This document shows positions 47,930-59,437 of a DNA stretch of 64,000 bases, piece after piece (within the stretch, counting starts at the first letter, position 1; each line of letters begins with the position of its first letter). The notes under the pieces are model-generated. The model had not been told where the DNA came from. It saw only the letters and a program-made list of their open reading frames with translations, and did not search any database. This stretch comes from Uranotaenia lowii (Eukaryota; Arthropoda; Insecta; Diptera; Culicidae): positions 418,992,352 through 419,056,351 of the forward strand of contig NC_073692.1 of the NCBI RefSeq assembly GCF_029784155.1. Reading direction: 5' to 3'. Made by a program: the position numbers and the translations under genes.

Positions 47930-48780
47930 TCTTGCCCGGACAATTTCCACCTAAATTGATTTCTTTTCAGTGGGACTGCGCGCCCGTCACCGAAAGCTCC
48001 TCATTTCGACTCCATAATAGCAAATAATGAAAAAGCTTTTATCATGATAATGAAATAGCTACCGTATTTATGTTTATTGCTTCGGAGTCCGTTCCTTGGT
48101 TGAGTTCAGTTGAAGATTCTCGGGAACTTGGAGGGACTCCGTGGAAAAACGATTGTATAGTAGTATGTTCTTTGGCATACCATTTCCGGTGGCCTTCCCT
48201 AGGATGGCGACCCAAATTTGGTGGAACTGTAAAAAAAATGGCAACGAAAGAAAACGCCAGACGGAACCGTTTTCGGTTGCAGCCATTGTAATGATATGGC
48301 GGCAGCAGCTGAGTTGAGGTACGAAATACCCTTTCCAGAGCGAGCGACAAGGGTTGATTTTGTAGCGATCCGTTTTACTTTTTTCCCTCCATCTTTTCCG
48401 TATCCTTCTGTCTCTATCGCACCAAGGGAGAACATATTCCGCAGTTGATAAATTTGGCTCCATTTAAATTGAATTTGATAAATTGTTGGCTGTTTATCGA
48501 CGGGTTGGAACAAATTCGGGGAAGGGGATCTCGTGGGAAAAAAACGGCAGCAACAAAGAACCTCCAAACGAATCAACTGGGTTTTCGGGGGTTTCCTCGT
48601 AAAATTGCAAAGTCTCGTTTGTCGTCGTTTGGTGTGATGGAGACGTCTTCTTTGTTGGGTGATTTTATTTCCGGCTGGCTGAAAAAACACCTTTTGAGTG
48701 ACTTCGGAGGGTCCGGAGGCTGATTTCAATCTGCGATTTGATCACAGACAAACGGGTGTTTTATGGGCTTTCGCTGCACC
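47930..48780. other. GC-richer non-coding block
   Basis: Long overlapping frames occur on both strands (for example minus 48199-48729), but none contains a recognisable domain and they shadow each other. The compositional shift and lack of repeats make it a candidate conserved non-coding or regulatory segment. Confidence 0.3.
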
Positions 48781-49340
48781 AGTGGACAGTTTGGCGCTGT
48801 TGAAATTCTTCCAGTCGTATTAAAAACATACATTCCATTAAAATTCCATTTTATATTTAAAGATTTATCTTTTATCATCTGGATAAAATGAAAAAAAAAG
48901 ATTGTAAAATAAAATACTATATATACCTACTATTTTTAAATCAGTACACCCTAATTTCAGTATCCTTTACTCCAATCATGAGTTTTCAATATTTGAACGT
49001 AATTAACAAAAAAAAAACATCCACCGGCCATACGCCAACGAAAATTGCTCTTTCCAAAATCTTTTGAAGACATGTGCAAGAGCAAACTGATGGAAAATTT
49101 GAAATACCTGGAGAAACTTATGTGTCCATTTTACCCAACCTTGGAGTGTGCGTCTTACCCGCTTTAGCAGCTTTTCTTTTCAAACGTTCTAGCGTTAAGG
49201 AATTTGATATTTGAGCTGTAAATCTTCACCAAACTACTTACGTTCTTCATTAAAATGACGTGATATGATGAAAAAAACGTTCGGGATTAATTTTGAATAA
49301 GAAAAAATAGGTTGGAAATCAAAAACTTTGGTTTTGTTCA
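48781..49340. other. AT-rich DNA, nothing recognised
   Basis: No supportable feature. Confidence 0.5.
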
Positions 49341-49891
49341 GTAAACCACACTTTTTCCAGTTTCAATTCGTAGATGGCAGCACTATCTTGAAGTTAAAAA
49401 GAAATTTAGTATCAATAATGATTTTCCAGGTTTATTTAGGCCCATATTCATCATTTTGAGGTATTTTCCCATCACAGTTTTGTGGAAGTTCATGCTGCAG
49501 AAAGCTTTTCCGGGTTTGCAAAAGAATCGCCAGCTCAAAAATGTACAACCGCCAAAATTCCTGCTCATCTCAACTTCCGATTCAATTGCAAATCATACCA
49601 ATAATACTGCTAGCCGTCTGGTTCATCAAGCTTCATCTCAAAGTATAACTTTATTCTAAGAATAGGTCCAAAAAATTCACTTTTAGTGACCTTGATGCAA
49701 TTTTAATTTTTTTTTGATTTAGTGATCTGAGAAATTCCAATGCGTTTACACGGTACATGTATTTATTTCTTGACCAAAATCATCAAGCACTCCCTAATTA
49801 ATCCCTGATATTCGAAAATGGGCATGAATATGGTTAAATGGCAAGATAGTGCTGCCATCTATGACTTAAAACTAGAGAAATAGTGTTTGAC
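49341..49891. mobile_element. MITE with TAGATGGCAGCACTATCTTG inverted ends
   Basis: The 20-bp word TAGATGGCAGCACTATCTTG (49371-49390) recurs exactly inverted at 49842-49861. The inverted similarity continues imperfectly outward for about 28 bp on each side, giving approximate ends at 49341 and 49891. No clear target duplication; no coding frame. Confidence 0.7.
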
Positions 49892-51099
49892 TATTAAAAA
49901 ACATTAGTATTTTTGAATTCCAACCTGCTTTTAGGATTCAAACAAATCTATATTTCATCATTTTGCATCATACTTATGAAAGTTAAGGGAGAAATCAAAC
50001 AGTTAATAAATTTTATAGCTTAAATGTCAAATTCAAATAGAGGAGCATCTCTTTTTTAATACCTTTGAAAACCTTTGGACTTCTGGTAAACTCCTAAAAT
50101 GCAGTTATCTATTAAAATAATTCGTAGGAACATTATTATTGACTTTTAAACAGTAAATTTTTAAAAATAATCTTGCTTTTGTTGAAAACTCAAGTGGTGC
50201 TTTTCTTATTTCGCACCCCTTTTTTCACATTCTTGGTTCTCAACGCTAATTGCTACGTCCAAAAAAAAACTTATGCTTGATTTATCCGTTAAGCAATTCA
50301 GAGCAAACTGTGGAAGAAAATTTTCGTAATTTTCAATCATTCATATTTTAACAAGCAAAACACATAGTGGTGCTATTCTTATTTCGCTTACTTTATTGCC
50401 ATAATTAGATTTGTGACAAAACATTATAATTTTCGAAATATTGAAAGTGTCCATCTTAATCATTTTAGTTTAAATCAAACCTCATCATAATTCAGAAGCA
50501 ATAGCTTTAAATGAGAGCTGCAGCTGGAGTTCCAAATTGCTATTAAAAGATGATCTCATATCATTCACTGAAACCTGATTTCTAAATATGTTTTTCAAGA
50601 TCTGATATTTGAACTCTGTTTTTAATACTTCATGCTTAATTAAATAATACTGAAGTTTATGTTTTACTCGTAGTCACAGGGATCATTACACTAGTGTAAA
50701 AAAATAAAAAAAATGCAAATTGTTTGACTGACCCATGATTTTGATATTAAATAAGGCACGGAATTCAAAAGTGAAATTTAAAAAATCTAAGAAGAGCGAG
50801 GTCTGAGTTATGTTCAAAATGTAATATACAAGCTGACCCTTTGTGCTTTGCTACACCTTCCAAAAAACAATAAGTTGAGTGAAAATACTTAAATTATGAA
50901 TAAATTTTCGATACCTTTCCAATAAGAGCTTTCACAATAAATTATTATTGAAATATACATAAGATAAGATTCTCTGAATGATTTTTTTAAAACTTGATCT
51001 GAAATGGTTTTCCAATAGTTGTTTTAAATCTGATATTAAGATTTCGTTTTTATTTGCCTTTCTCCCTGCAATGTGGGAAAGATCCACAAACTGCTATAA
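49892..51099. other. AT-rich DNA with a short direct repeat
   Basis: GTGGTGCTTTTCTTATTTCG (near 50193) and GTGGTGCTATTCTTATTTCG (near 50370) are direct repeats about 177 bp apart. No element can be delimited. Confidence 0.45.
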
Positions 51100-52735
51100 C
51101 AACATTTTTTTTAACCAAACAACATCACTTTTCACATATCGCTCCATTGTCTTGATAAGTTTTTGAGCTATACATACTTTCCTTCTTCCCGTTTCTACTA
51201 TGAACGAATGAAAGGTCTTGAATTTAAAAAAAAACCCACTGTTTTAAGAGATGGTTTCTATTGCTTGAAAAGTTTCAAAAACTATGCGATAAATCTTCTC
51301 TAATTCCCGGATCTTTACATTATGGAATCTCTCCTCAAAAAAAATCAAACATTTTTCGTACTGGAATACTTTTTTTTAAAAATTTGGTTCCATTTGTTGG
51401 ATTAGTTCCCAAGTTATACAAAAAAAATGTGCGGAGCTCTTTTTCCTCTCTCTTGTACCTAACTGGAAGGTGAAAAGGGTTTTTTTTTAAATCATGGCAT
51501 CATTTCTCGTACCCTTCTACTTTCCCATGCTTAAATTTGGTTAAATTTATTTGACGAGCTCTTGAATTCATCAAAACAAACATATGGCACCTTTCTTCTT
51601 TTTTATATCACATTAGGGGAACCAAATCACCTTAGAAATGTTTCTTGAATTTAAATACTCTTCCCAATTCGTTACCATCTGCTAGATAAGCACTTGAGTT
51701 TTAAAAAAATGTATGAGAGATCCCTTTTCTTCCTATCGAATCAGTGGAAGGAGGAAGGAGCCTTAAACAGTCATAGGAAAAGCACTCAAATAACCTTTAC
51801 TATTAAATTTGAATAATAAGTTCTCCAGACATCCAAAAATATCATATGAAAACCACCCTCCTCCTTCCCCTCTTCCTGTGAGAGGAGAAAGGGGTCTCAA
51901 AACATACAAAAAAAAAGTTTCTCGTAGCTAAATATGCTTCCATGATAAATTCGTTTTTTTTGTTCGATTAGTTCTCGAGTTCATTAACCTGTCTGGGAGA
52001 TCCCCTTCCCCCTTATTATCCAACCAGTGGAAGAATAAATAGGTCTCAAACATCGTAGAAACTTAACTCATAGCCTTATATCTTCATATGTGAAATTGGG
52101 ATTCATTTGCATGCTTAGTTATCGATTAATGCAATAAAATGTATGGAAGACCCCCTCCTCTTTTGTATCTCCCCAATAGAAGAGCGTGGTATCCCAAATA
52201 TTCATAGGAACAGTTCTCGTACCCAAATAACCACTCGTGTCAAATTTGTCTCCATTTGCTTGATTAGTTCTTGAATTTCGCGAAAAATTGTATGGAAGGT
52301 CTCCCCCCCCCTACTCTTTTCTATCACAATACTGGAAGGAGAGAGGAGTCCCAAACTATCTTTAAAATATTCTTCCTACCCTTGAATGCCAATTTTTGTT
52401 CCGTTTGCTTGATTAGTTCTCAAATTATGTGAAAAATTTTATGAGAGCCTCCCTTTCCCGCTTACAATTTCTCCATTGGGAGTAGGGAAGGCCAAACTGT
52501 TTAAGGAACATTTCTCGTAATCAAATACTCTCTCATAACAAGTTTGGTACCATTTGCTTCCTCGGTTTTCTAGTTATGCAATTTTGTTTGGCAGACCTCC
52601 TCACCCCTTCCTGTGAGGGTGAGAGGTCTCAAACCATAATAGGAACCATCTCCGGCCTCCATACCCCCTCCTGCCAAGTTTCACGCAAATCGGTTCAACA
52701 GACAGACAGACAGACAGAGAGACAGACAGAAATTA
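51100..52735. repeat. Degenerate ~150-bp tandem array ending in a CAGA repeat
   Basis: Related units recur about every 140-150 bp. A GATTAGTTCT-like word appears near 51402, 51968, 52260 and 52413, with degraded versions at intervening positions. Each unit contains a CCCCT/C-rich stretch, then CTGGAAGGAG-like sequence and 'GTCTCAAAC'. Around ten or eleven units can be traced, increasingly decayed to the left. The array ends with TTTCACGCAAATCGGTTCAA and a CAGACAGA run (52699-52730). Function unknown. Confidence 0.75.
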
Positions 52736-52918
52736 ATTTTAATGTATAAAGTGACGGCCAAAACATTAAGACCACATCTCACCAAAATTAATTCAGGCTA
52801 TACCCTACTTTAGGGTTGAAAAATTGATGTTATTATTTGTTCAATGCATAGTTATAAACTTCACAAACAACATCATACACCTTGCTAGTTTTTGGGAAAT
52901 CCTTAAATTGGATGACCT

Positions 52919-53275
52919 TATAACCAAAAAAAAAATTAAATAAAACGGCACGACAAAATATAAGACCACTTACAATTTTGCTTTGATCGATTGTGAAAGT
53001 AGGGCTTGTGATGAAGCTCAGTTGGCAAGTCAGTTGCTTCCTGAGCCGATGTCCAAGAGTTCGATCCCAAGATTAAACATCGAACACAGTTGAACCGGAT
53101 AAGTTTTTCACAACGATCCGCCAACTGTAACGTTGATAAAGTCGCGAATGCCATAAAGCTGGTAAAACGACTATAATCGAAACAAAAAAAAGACTGTGAA
53201 AGTTTATCAGAGCAGAATTGTAAGTGATCTTATATTTTGTCGCTTCATTTTTTATAATTTTTATTTGGTTATTTT
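52919..53275. mobile_element. Foldback MITE interrupted by a SINE
   Basis: The core arm starting CGACAAAATATAAGACCACT (52951 to about 52985) is matched inverted at 53209-53242. Weaker inverted similarity extends outward to about 52919 and 53275. The loop is split by the SINE at 53001-53191. A Tc1-like terminal motif (GTGACGGCCAAAACATTAAG at about 52752) lies 170 bp to the left and might belong to the same or a neighbouring element. Confidence 0.75.
53001..53191 (+). mobile_element. tRNA-derived SINE
   Basis: A 191-bp insertion with a tRNA-like head: A-box region GATGAAGCTCAGTTGGCAAG and B-box GAGTTCGATCC (53057-53067) at tRNA-like spacing. A non-tRNA body and a short A-rich 3' end (AAACAAAAAAAA) follow. 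Flanking direct repeats GATTGTGAAAGT (52989-53000) and GACTGTGAAAGT (53192-53203) differ at one position and are the target duplication. It would be transcribed by RNA polymerase III and mobilised by a LINE. Confidence 0.88.
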
Positions 53276-53279
53276 ATTA

Positions 53280-53640
53280 ATTTAGTATGGGAGCCCCATC
53301 TTTTTGGATTTGGGGAGGTTTCTAAGTAAAATAGAAACCATTCCAGGTCATGAAAACAGCCTCACACTGAATTTCACGTGGATCGGTACAGTAGTTCCCG
53401 AAAATTGTTTGAATTGTAACACATTTTTATCGCTTTTGTATGAGCTCCCCAAGCCCCCCCTCCCCCCCGCTCGGCGGCAAAAGTCGGAGCAGTTAAAAAG
53501 TAATTTAGAAACCACCTCCGACCACAAAAACTCTTACATATCAAAATTTCACAATGTTCGGTTCAGTGGTTTTCGAGTCCATAGGGAAAAGATAGATAGA
53601 CAATTATTCATTTTCATATATGAAAAAGATTTGCTGTTTT
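53280..53640. repeat. Segment related to the tail of the 150-bp array
   Basis: Contains two repeats of a 'GGGAGCCCC ... AATTTCACGTGGATCGGTAC-AGTAGTT' type motif (around 53380 and 53555) with CCCCTCCCCC stretches and ends AAGATAGATAGACA. This parallels the TTTCACGCAAATCGGTTCAA-CAGACAGA end at 52680-52730. Diverged member of the same dispersed repeat. Confidence 0.55.
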
Positions 53641-55039
53641 CTTGCAATATGTTGTGTGGCAAAATATGCCCCCGAAGTTTATTGGCAATATCGCTAGCAA
53701 CATAAGTGAAACTCTTTGAGAATCTTGAAAACTCAGTGTAAGCGGCGCTTCTTGGCCTAATATAGAGAGGACGTCCTTAAAGTGCAATGGCTAACTAACG
53801 TATGGCCGGCTGCGTTCCCCAAAGAATGCTGAAATTACTCTCGCGTTATTTTTGCATTGTCCATGCGGACGGTTTTAGGAAAACCTCTAGGGGAAGCAGT
53901 TGGAGAAGTTTTCCCGAAAACAAGGAAGACTTTTAAGATGGTCTCTAATCCTTGAACCTTGCTAGAAGCCAGTCGTGGAAAAAGCGTGGAATATATTCGA
54001 AAAATTGTCGGTTGTCGTTGATTCCCAACGATAGTGCCTATTCGCTTCTTCCCTTTTTAGAGCGCGAAAATAAAAACTGCCCCCCCCCCCTTGGGGTAAG
54101 AGTCCGGGCAAATTAACTGGTCCGCTATCACATCCGCAATAACGATTGGCGCATAAGTGCTTGCGGTGAATTCACATCTTGAATGTTAAAGGGGAATCTA
54201 TCCACTAGGTAACAAATATTAATTACTTTTTGGGACTTCATTTTTGCTGACTGTTGTTTTAAGCATTTACCAATGCATTACGGAATATTGATATACGCTT
54301 CAGAAACAACACTTTGGATACCTCTTCTAACGATTGTAGTATAATGCTTAACAATGTTGGAGATGAATTTTCTGAAATGGCTGATATGACATGACTTAAA
54401 TATGCGTTTGCACTTACCCCGCAGTATGGGTTCACAATAGTGTTTTCACAACATTCAGGGTATACTGAAAATTAATCATCAACTTTCTGCTTTCACTCGA
54501 ATATCAATCCCAAACACTCTCCGTTCAACGAAAAAACAGATTTTAATGCCCTTTTTTTGTAGCCAAAAAATGAAAAAGCAAAACATATGCAAACACCAAC
54601 TCTTCACGTCTTTGAATTAGTGTGTAATCAAACAGTGCAGTGTTTTTAGTGAATAATTGAAAGAAAGTTGGTTGATCGGGCCCAAACAACAATTTTAAGA
54701 AGAAGAAATATTTTTTAATTTGTTTGTAACAGAAAAAAAGGTTGAATGTTTGCACTCGCCCCGGTATACCTTATCTGGAAAATTTCTTTCGTTTATCGTT
54801 CATGCTTGCCTGCTGTACATTTGTATGTTGATGTATATTGTTTATAATTATAACCACTTGTTATTCGAACAAATCTTAACAGAGGAAAGAGCCTTGGAAT
54901 ACCAAACTATTAAACCTCGTCTTATCAGTTGCAGACCTCACGTCGATGTCAACTGTTTTATTCCTTCCTAATCGTGTAAAGCGTACAGCGGAAACAAAAT
55001 AGGGAAAAGCTACCACAACGTATGGAAAAGTTTTGCTTA
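53641..55039. other. No recognised feature
   Basis: 53700-54120 is GC-richer; the remainder is AT-rich. Open frames are short and unconvincing. Confidence 0.4.
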
Positions 55040-56110
55040 AATCTCACATAATTCCCACCTCCCACTCATAAACAAGTTTGTCGTCTATCATGGGCCCCCG
55101 GAAGGAAGAGCTTTTCTTCGTGAAAATGTTTGTGTGTGCTGCGGTTTGCCCATTGCTCCAGATATTGCTGGAGACAACGAATTTTGGAGTGGAAGCTCCT
55201 GCTTTCGCATAAAAACGAAGCAAAAGTAGCAAAATCACGGGGTAATGTGGAGTCTTCGCATCTCATTTATTCCCGGCTATAACTTGGTCTGACAGTTGCC
55301 CTTCCAAGTGCTCTCGACTCGACTGTTGAAGATGTTGAGTCCGAAATGAGTTTCGACAACGAGCTTCTAATGAAATTTTCTAATGAAAGTTTAGCCGGTT
55401 CTTGAAGTTCACTTGCCTGCTTCCTTCCTCGCTCTTTCGTTTTCTCATGTTCCCATGCCTCTGGGAAAAGGAAGCCAAAAATTACCGCTAGTTTAGCGAA
55501 TCGACAGCGACAGTAGCAGAACGTTTCTCGGGCAAACTTCCCCAGATTTCACCTTTCCTGTTTGCCTTCGGGAGTAAAACGTCTCGTTCCGAGATTAAGT
55601 TCTCGCACGGACGGAAATGGTGTTCCGGGCGTATTCTGGCGAAGCGTATCCGGAATATTCATAAGTTTTCCCACGCGTGCTTCCTCTGCGCCATTTAATA
55701 GCTACGTGCCCCACGAAGCCACGAAGACGACGAACGCTGACTTTCGAGGAGACTTTTCCTGGATAGGTTTTTCGCTCTCCTCATTCCCTGGAACTCAATC
55801 CCGGACAACAAGTGGTGCTTCTGCCGCCCCGCTTCTTCGCCTTGAACTGTAGCTCAACCGCATGAATAAGCAATAGTTAATCTCTGATCTCACTTTGATG
55901 GCTGCTGGCTCTGGTTGGCTGGCTGACTGGATGGATGAAGATGCTGTTCACCTGGCTGGGGGCTTTGATTTTCCACCTGTGTCATTCCGGTGTGCCGCCT
56001 CACATTTCCGCCGCATAATAATGGAGATATTTCATCCTGGAAGGCTTAATGCACCAGCAGCAGCAGGGACGTATCCAGCTAGGATGAACGGAATTATTTG
56101 CGCATAAAAT
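55040..56110. other. GC-rich, repeat-free island, candidate conserved or regulatory DNA
   Basis: The least AT-rich kilobase of the window outside the LINE. Plus-strand frames 55562-55852 and 55895-56107 are open but show no domain, signal peptide or clear splice borders. The stretch CATAATAATGGAGATATTTC (near 56013) with clustered ATTA/TAAT cores looks like homeodomain-binding sequence. Candidate enhancer or exon of an unidentified gene. Confidence 0.3.
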
Positions 56111-56185
56111 TCAATGATCGCTTTTAATGTGGAATTCAGTGTGAACTGCAAATAGATTAAAATCCTTACGTCTCTAAATCAATTA

Positions 56186-57121
56186 CCGTTATCCGGGGTA
56201 ATATTGATCACTTTTTTCGATATTTGTCGATTATGTTTTCTGTTAATGGGAATGTGGCATGTTTCATATTTTTAAAACCAGTGCTGGGCTCCTATGAACG
56301 TAAAACATGGTTGCAGAAATTTATTAGACTATTTTAAATTTGATTTAAAAATCGATTTCGTCTCTGTTTTGAATCTGATGCTTTGGGGTAACATTGGCCT
56401 ATTTTCGACGGTTTTTACGAGTTTTCTTGTTCATAAAGGATACAAAACACCTTTCGAATATTTATAAATGCTAGTTTATAACCTTTACCCTGCTTTTTAA
56501 CGTTTTCATTTGAAAACATTTATAATCGAAAAAAGAACTATTATGGTGCATACATTTAGGGGCAAAAATAAAATTAATTGCTAAATAGTTTGATTTACAA
56601 AATACAAATTAAATTTTTCCTTTACACATTCCTCTAGACCCTCCAACTATATCTATTTTCATTTTTTCTTCAAAGTTTATCATTTGATAGGGTTTCTACC
56701 CATTTTTCCAATACGGGCTTACTCTTGGAAAATGTCCTTATTTTTTAAATATAAAAAAATTATCACTAAATGACTATGAAAATAGCACTATAAATACACA
56801 TATAAAAAGAAAAAAAGTTGTTCTTCCTCTTTCAACAACCCGTTTGCATCTAAATGCTTTAAGGTATCATCAGGAGAGCTGTTTGTTTTCGAGCATTAGA
56901 AAACATAGATATTTTAAGATTTAGAATTTTAATTTTTATTAATGGAAAAAAATTTGAATTACAAACAAAATTTTGCCTATTCAATACTCAACAAATAGGC
57001 TTTCAAATGTAGAAAACAGATTTCAAAAATTCAAACTTTAGACTGAGCTATTGATGATAATGTGCAAAAATGTATTGTTGGTCAAAATTACCCCGGTGAT
57101 CAAAGTTACCCCGTTTTACGG
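56186..57121. mobile_element. MITE family 'CCGTAAACGGGG', copy 3, intact (936 bp)
   Basis: The left end is CCGTTATCCGGGGTAATATT and the right end (opposite strand) is CCGTAAAACGGGGTAACTTT, with TA outside (56184-56185 and 57122-57123). TTGATCAC follows in both ends. No coding frame. It provides the uninterrupted reference for the damaged copies at 31052 and 45497. Confidence 0.88.
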
Positions 57122-57123
57122 TA

Positions 57124-57649
57124 ACAGAAATTAGATTTCCTACCCAAGGACTAATCTTGATTCTCTACAGTGTGATCGTTTATTGAGTGAATAATAAATA
57201 TAACATAATAGCGAATTTTTTAAATATGAAACACCATAATTATTACTCGCCTAACTAATTAAGCCTGTGGAGGACTAAATAATCTTTTGAAACGATAAAT
57301 ATCCTGCAATGCATTAGCTTATGTAATTGATTGCATTACGTTACTCTTGCTGCCAAACGTATAGAAATGGTTCAAGCCTTAAAAGTGTGGAAAAGAAAAT
57401 TTGAAACACGCAACCATCAAACATTAATACTGAATAATGACATTTAAAAAAAAAATACTTATTTGCAAACAATCAAAAATTTAAATTGCTTGAATGTCGT
57501 AATGCGAATTCAAAATGTTGAAGGCAAAAATAAATTATCAGGATATTAAAAAAATCCACCAGAGGCAATAGGGAAAATAAGGATATTTAAATAAAATTCA
57601 TAACATAAACAATGTTGCGTTGGCAAAAATTCTATTTGTTTCATTGCTT
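57124..57649. other. AT-rich DNA, nothing recognised
   Basis: No supportable feature. Confidence 0.5.
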
Positions 57650-58520
57650 CTCTGGATTTTGTATAACTCATGCAATAAAAATTTTAAACTCATTATCAAA
57701 ATCGAATCATTGAGTAAGGTTATTCAAGAGTAATAATCTTTGTTCAGAACCAATTCCAGAACTTCAAAAACTAATCCCAGGTTCAGAATTCTGCTACAAA
57801 TTTTCAGTAATTTTTCCACTTGTTTATAGAAATTTTGTTCGGAGTATTTCATTTTGAATGGAATATTTTTACTAGCTTCCGAGGATTTAGTTTAATATTT
57901 TTAAAACCCAAAATTGTATTTCGGTTTTCGTTTTTCGGATTTTGAATCTAGTTTGGGATTGATATTCAGTACAAATCATCATTAGATAAAGTAATGAAAT
58001 ACTGCTCTGCAATCCTGGTTCAAATTTGGTTTCGCATTTCATTCAAAATTTTATTTATAGTTTTCGAAAATCAAATACATTTTCAATACATAGATAAAAA
58101 TAATGGAAATCTAACAAAGCTTCAAAATGTCGATTCAGGATCAAGACATTTAAATCAGGGTCAACATTCAAAATTTGTATTTTTATTCAGAAACACCAAT
58201 CGGATTCAGAATAAATTATCAAAATAGTGGGTTCAAGATGAACCCCATAATATCATAATTTTAATTCATGATTGAAGTCTCTCAAACAAAATTCTAAGTT
58301 GATTTTTTAACTAAACAAGTGTTATGCAATGTAATGAAATTTACTGTATAAAAAATTCTGATCTGGGATTTAGATTTTGAAATAGCTTTTCCCTTCGTTT
58401 TAGAAATAACATTGAAATTTGGAAACAGATTGAAATTCCAAAATCGAATTTCAAGTTCAGAATTCAGATGCAGAATTAAAATTCTAAACACAGATTCAAA
58501 TCTTGTTCGTCAATAAGTTT
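57650..58520 (+). repeat. Dispersed AT-rich repeat, copy 3
   Basis: The best-preserved of three copies (others at 24300-25015, reverse, and 29990-30620). Rich in TTCAGAATTC/GATTCAGAAT words. No terminal repeats or coding frame, so the class is unknown. Confidence 0.65.
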
Positions 58521-58720
58521 TACAATCAACAATAAAATATCACGAAAGTATTTCGTTGAGGATGTAAAAAGTAGGAGATCGCAAATTGTTGATTCAATTT
58601 AACAATTGAAATTTTTTAATCAATGTCTGAATCAATTGATCAATTGAAATTTTTAAGTAAATATCTCAACTCAGCTGAAAATTCCAAATATAAAGTAGAT
58701 TTTAAGTCCTTAAGTAAAAT

Positions 58721-58801
58721 CATGTAGATAATTTGATTTTTCATAATACGAAACTTGTAACATCAAAGTTTCGTATTATTAAAAATGAAATCATCCACAT
58801 G
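58721..58801. repeat. Imperfect hairpin, 36-bp arms
   Basis: Arms 58721-58756 and 58766-58801 are inverted with a few mismatches; the core AATACGAAACTT is perfect. The loop is 9 bp. Confidence 0.8.
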
Positions 58802-59437
58802 TTCTTACTTTGGGAATTGATTTTATTAATAAAATATTAGCTGATAAAGAGACATGAAATTTCAACGTTAAAAAATCTGCAGGGAATTTCATACTATCAT
58901 TATGTACTGTGTACATTAATTTGCAATTTTTCTCCGAAGCCAAATATATATAAAAACAAAATCAATTTGAACGTCTTAGTAACAAAATTCAAATCTACTA
59001 CTTTATCTTTGAAACATTGGTTAAAAAAAAAATTTCAAGAAATTTCAAAATTTGTGAAAACAAACTTTTTTGATGTTCAAAATCTACCGGATTCTTGAAC
59101 AATTTCATGTAGTTAAACCATTTTGAAGTTTCTATTTTGCCACTGAAGCTGTCAATGTTCAAATGTAGCTTACCATTTCAAATATCCCCTTTAATTTTGA
59201 AAACTTACTTATTAAAATGGAAAAAAATTAATGTTAACATTTTATAATATATAATTTTTTAATTTTTTTGCAGTGTGTAGGGATGGGATGAAGAATATGA
59301 AGAAAATAAATCAAATTTTATTTAAAAAAAATTTGAATAAAAGATGTACTCGGCAACACTGAAAATAAATAAAATAAAATAAATTTCATTGCCAACGTTT
59401 GCTAGTTTGGCAACACTAAGCAAACAAACAAAACAAA
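58802..59437. other. AT-rich DNA, nothing recognised
   Basis: No supportable feature. Confidence 0.5.

Noticed and set aside
48042..48729. Overlapping frames of 92-176 codons on both strands
   Set aside because: They shadow one another, show no recognisable domain and are explained by the lower AT content of the block.
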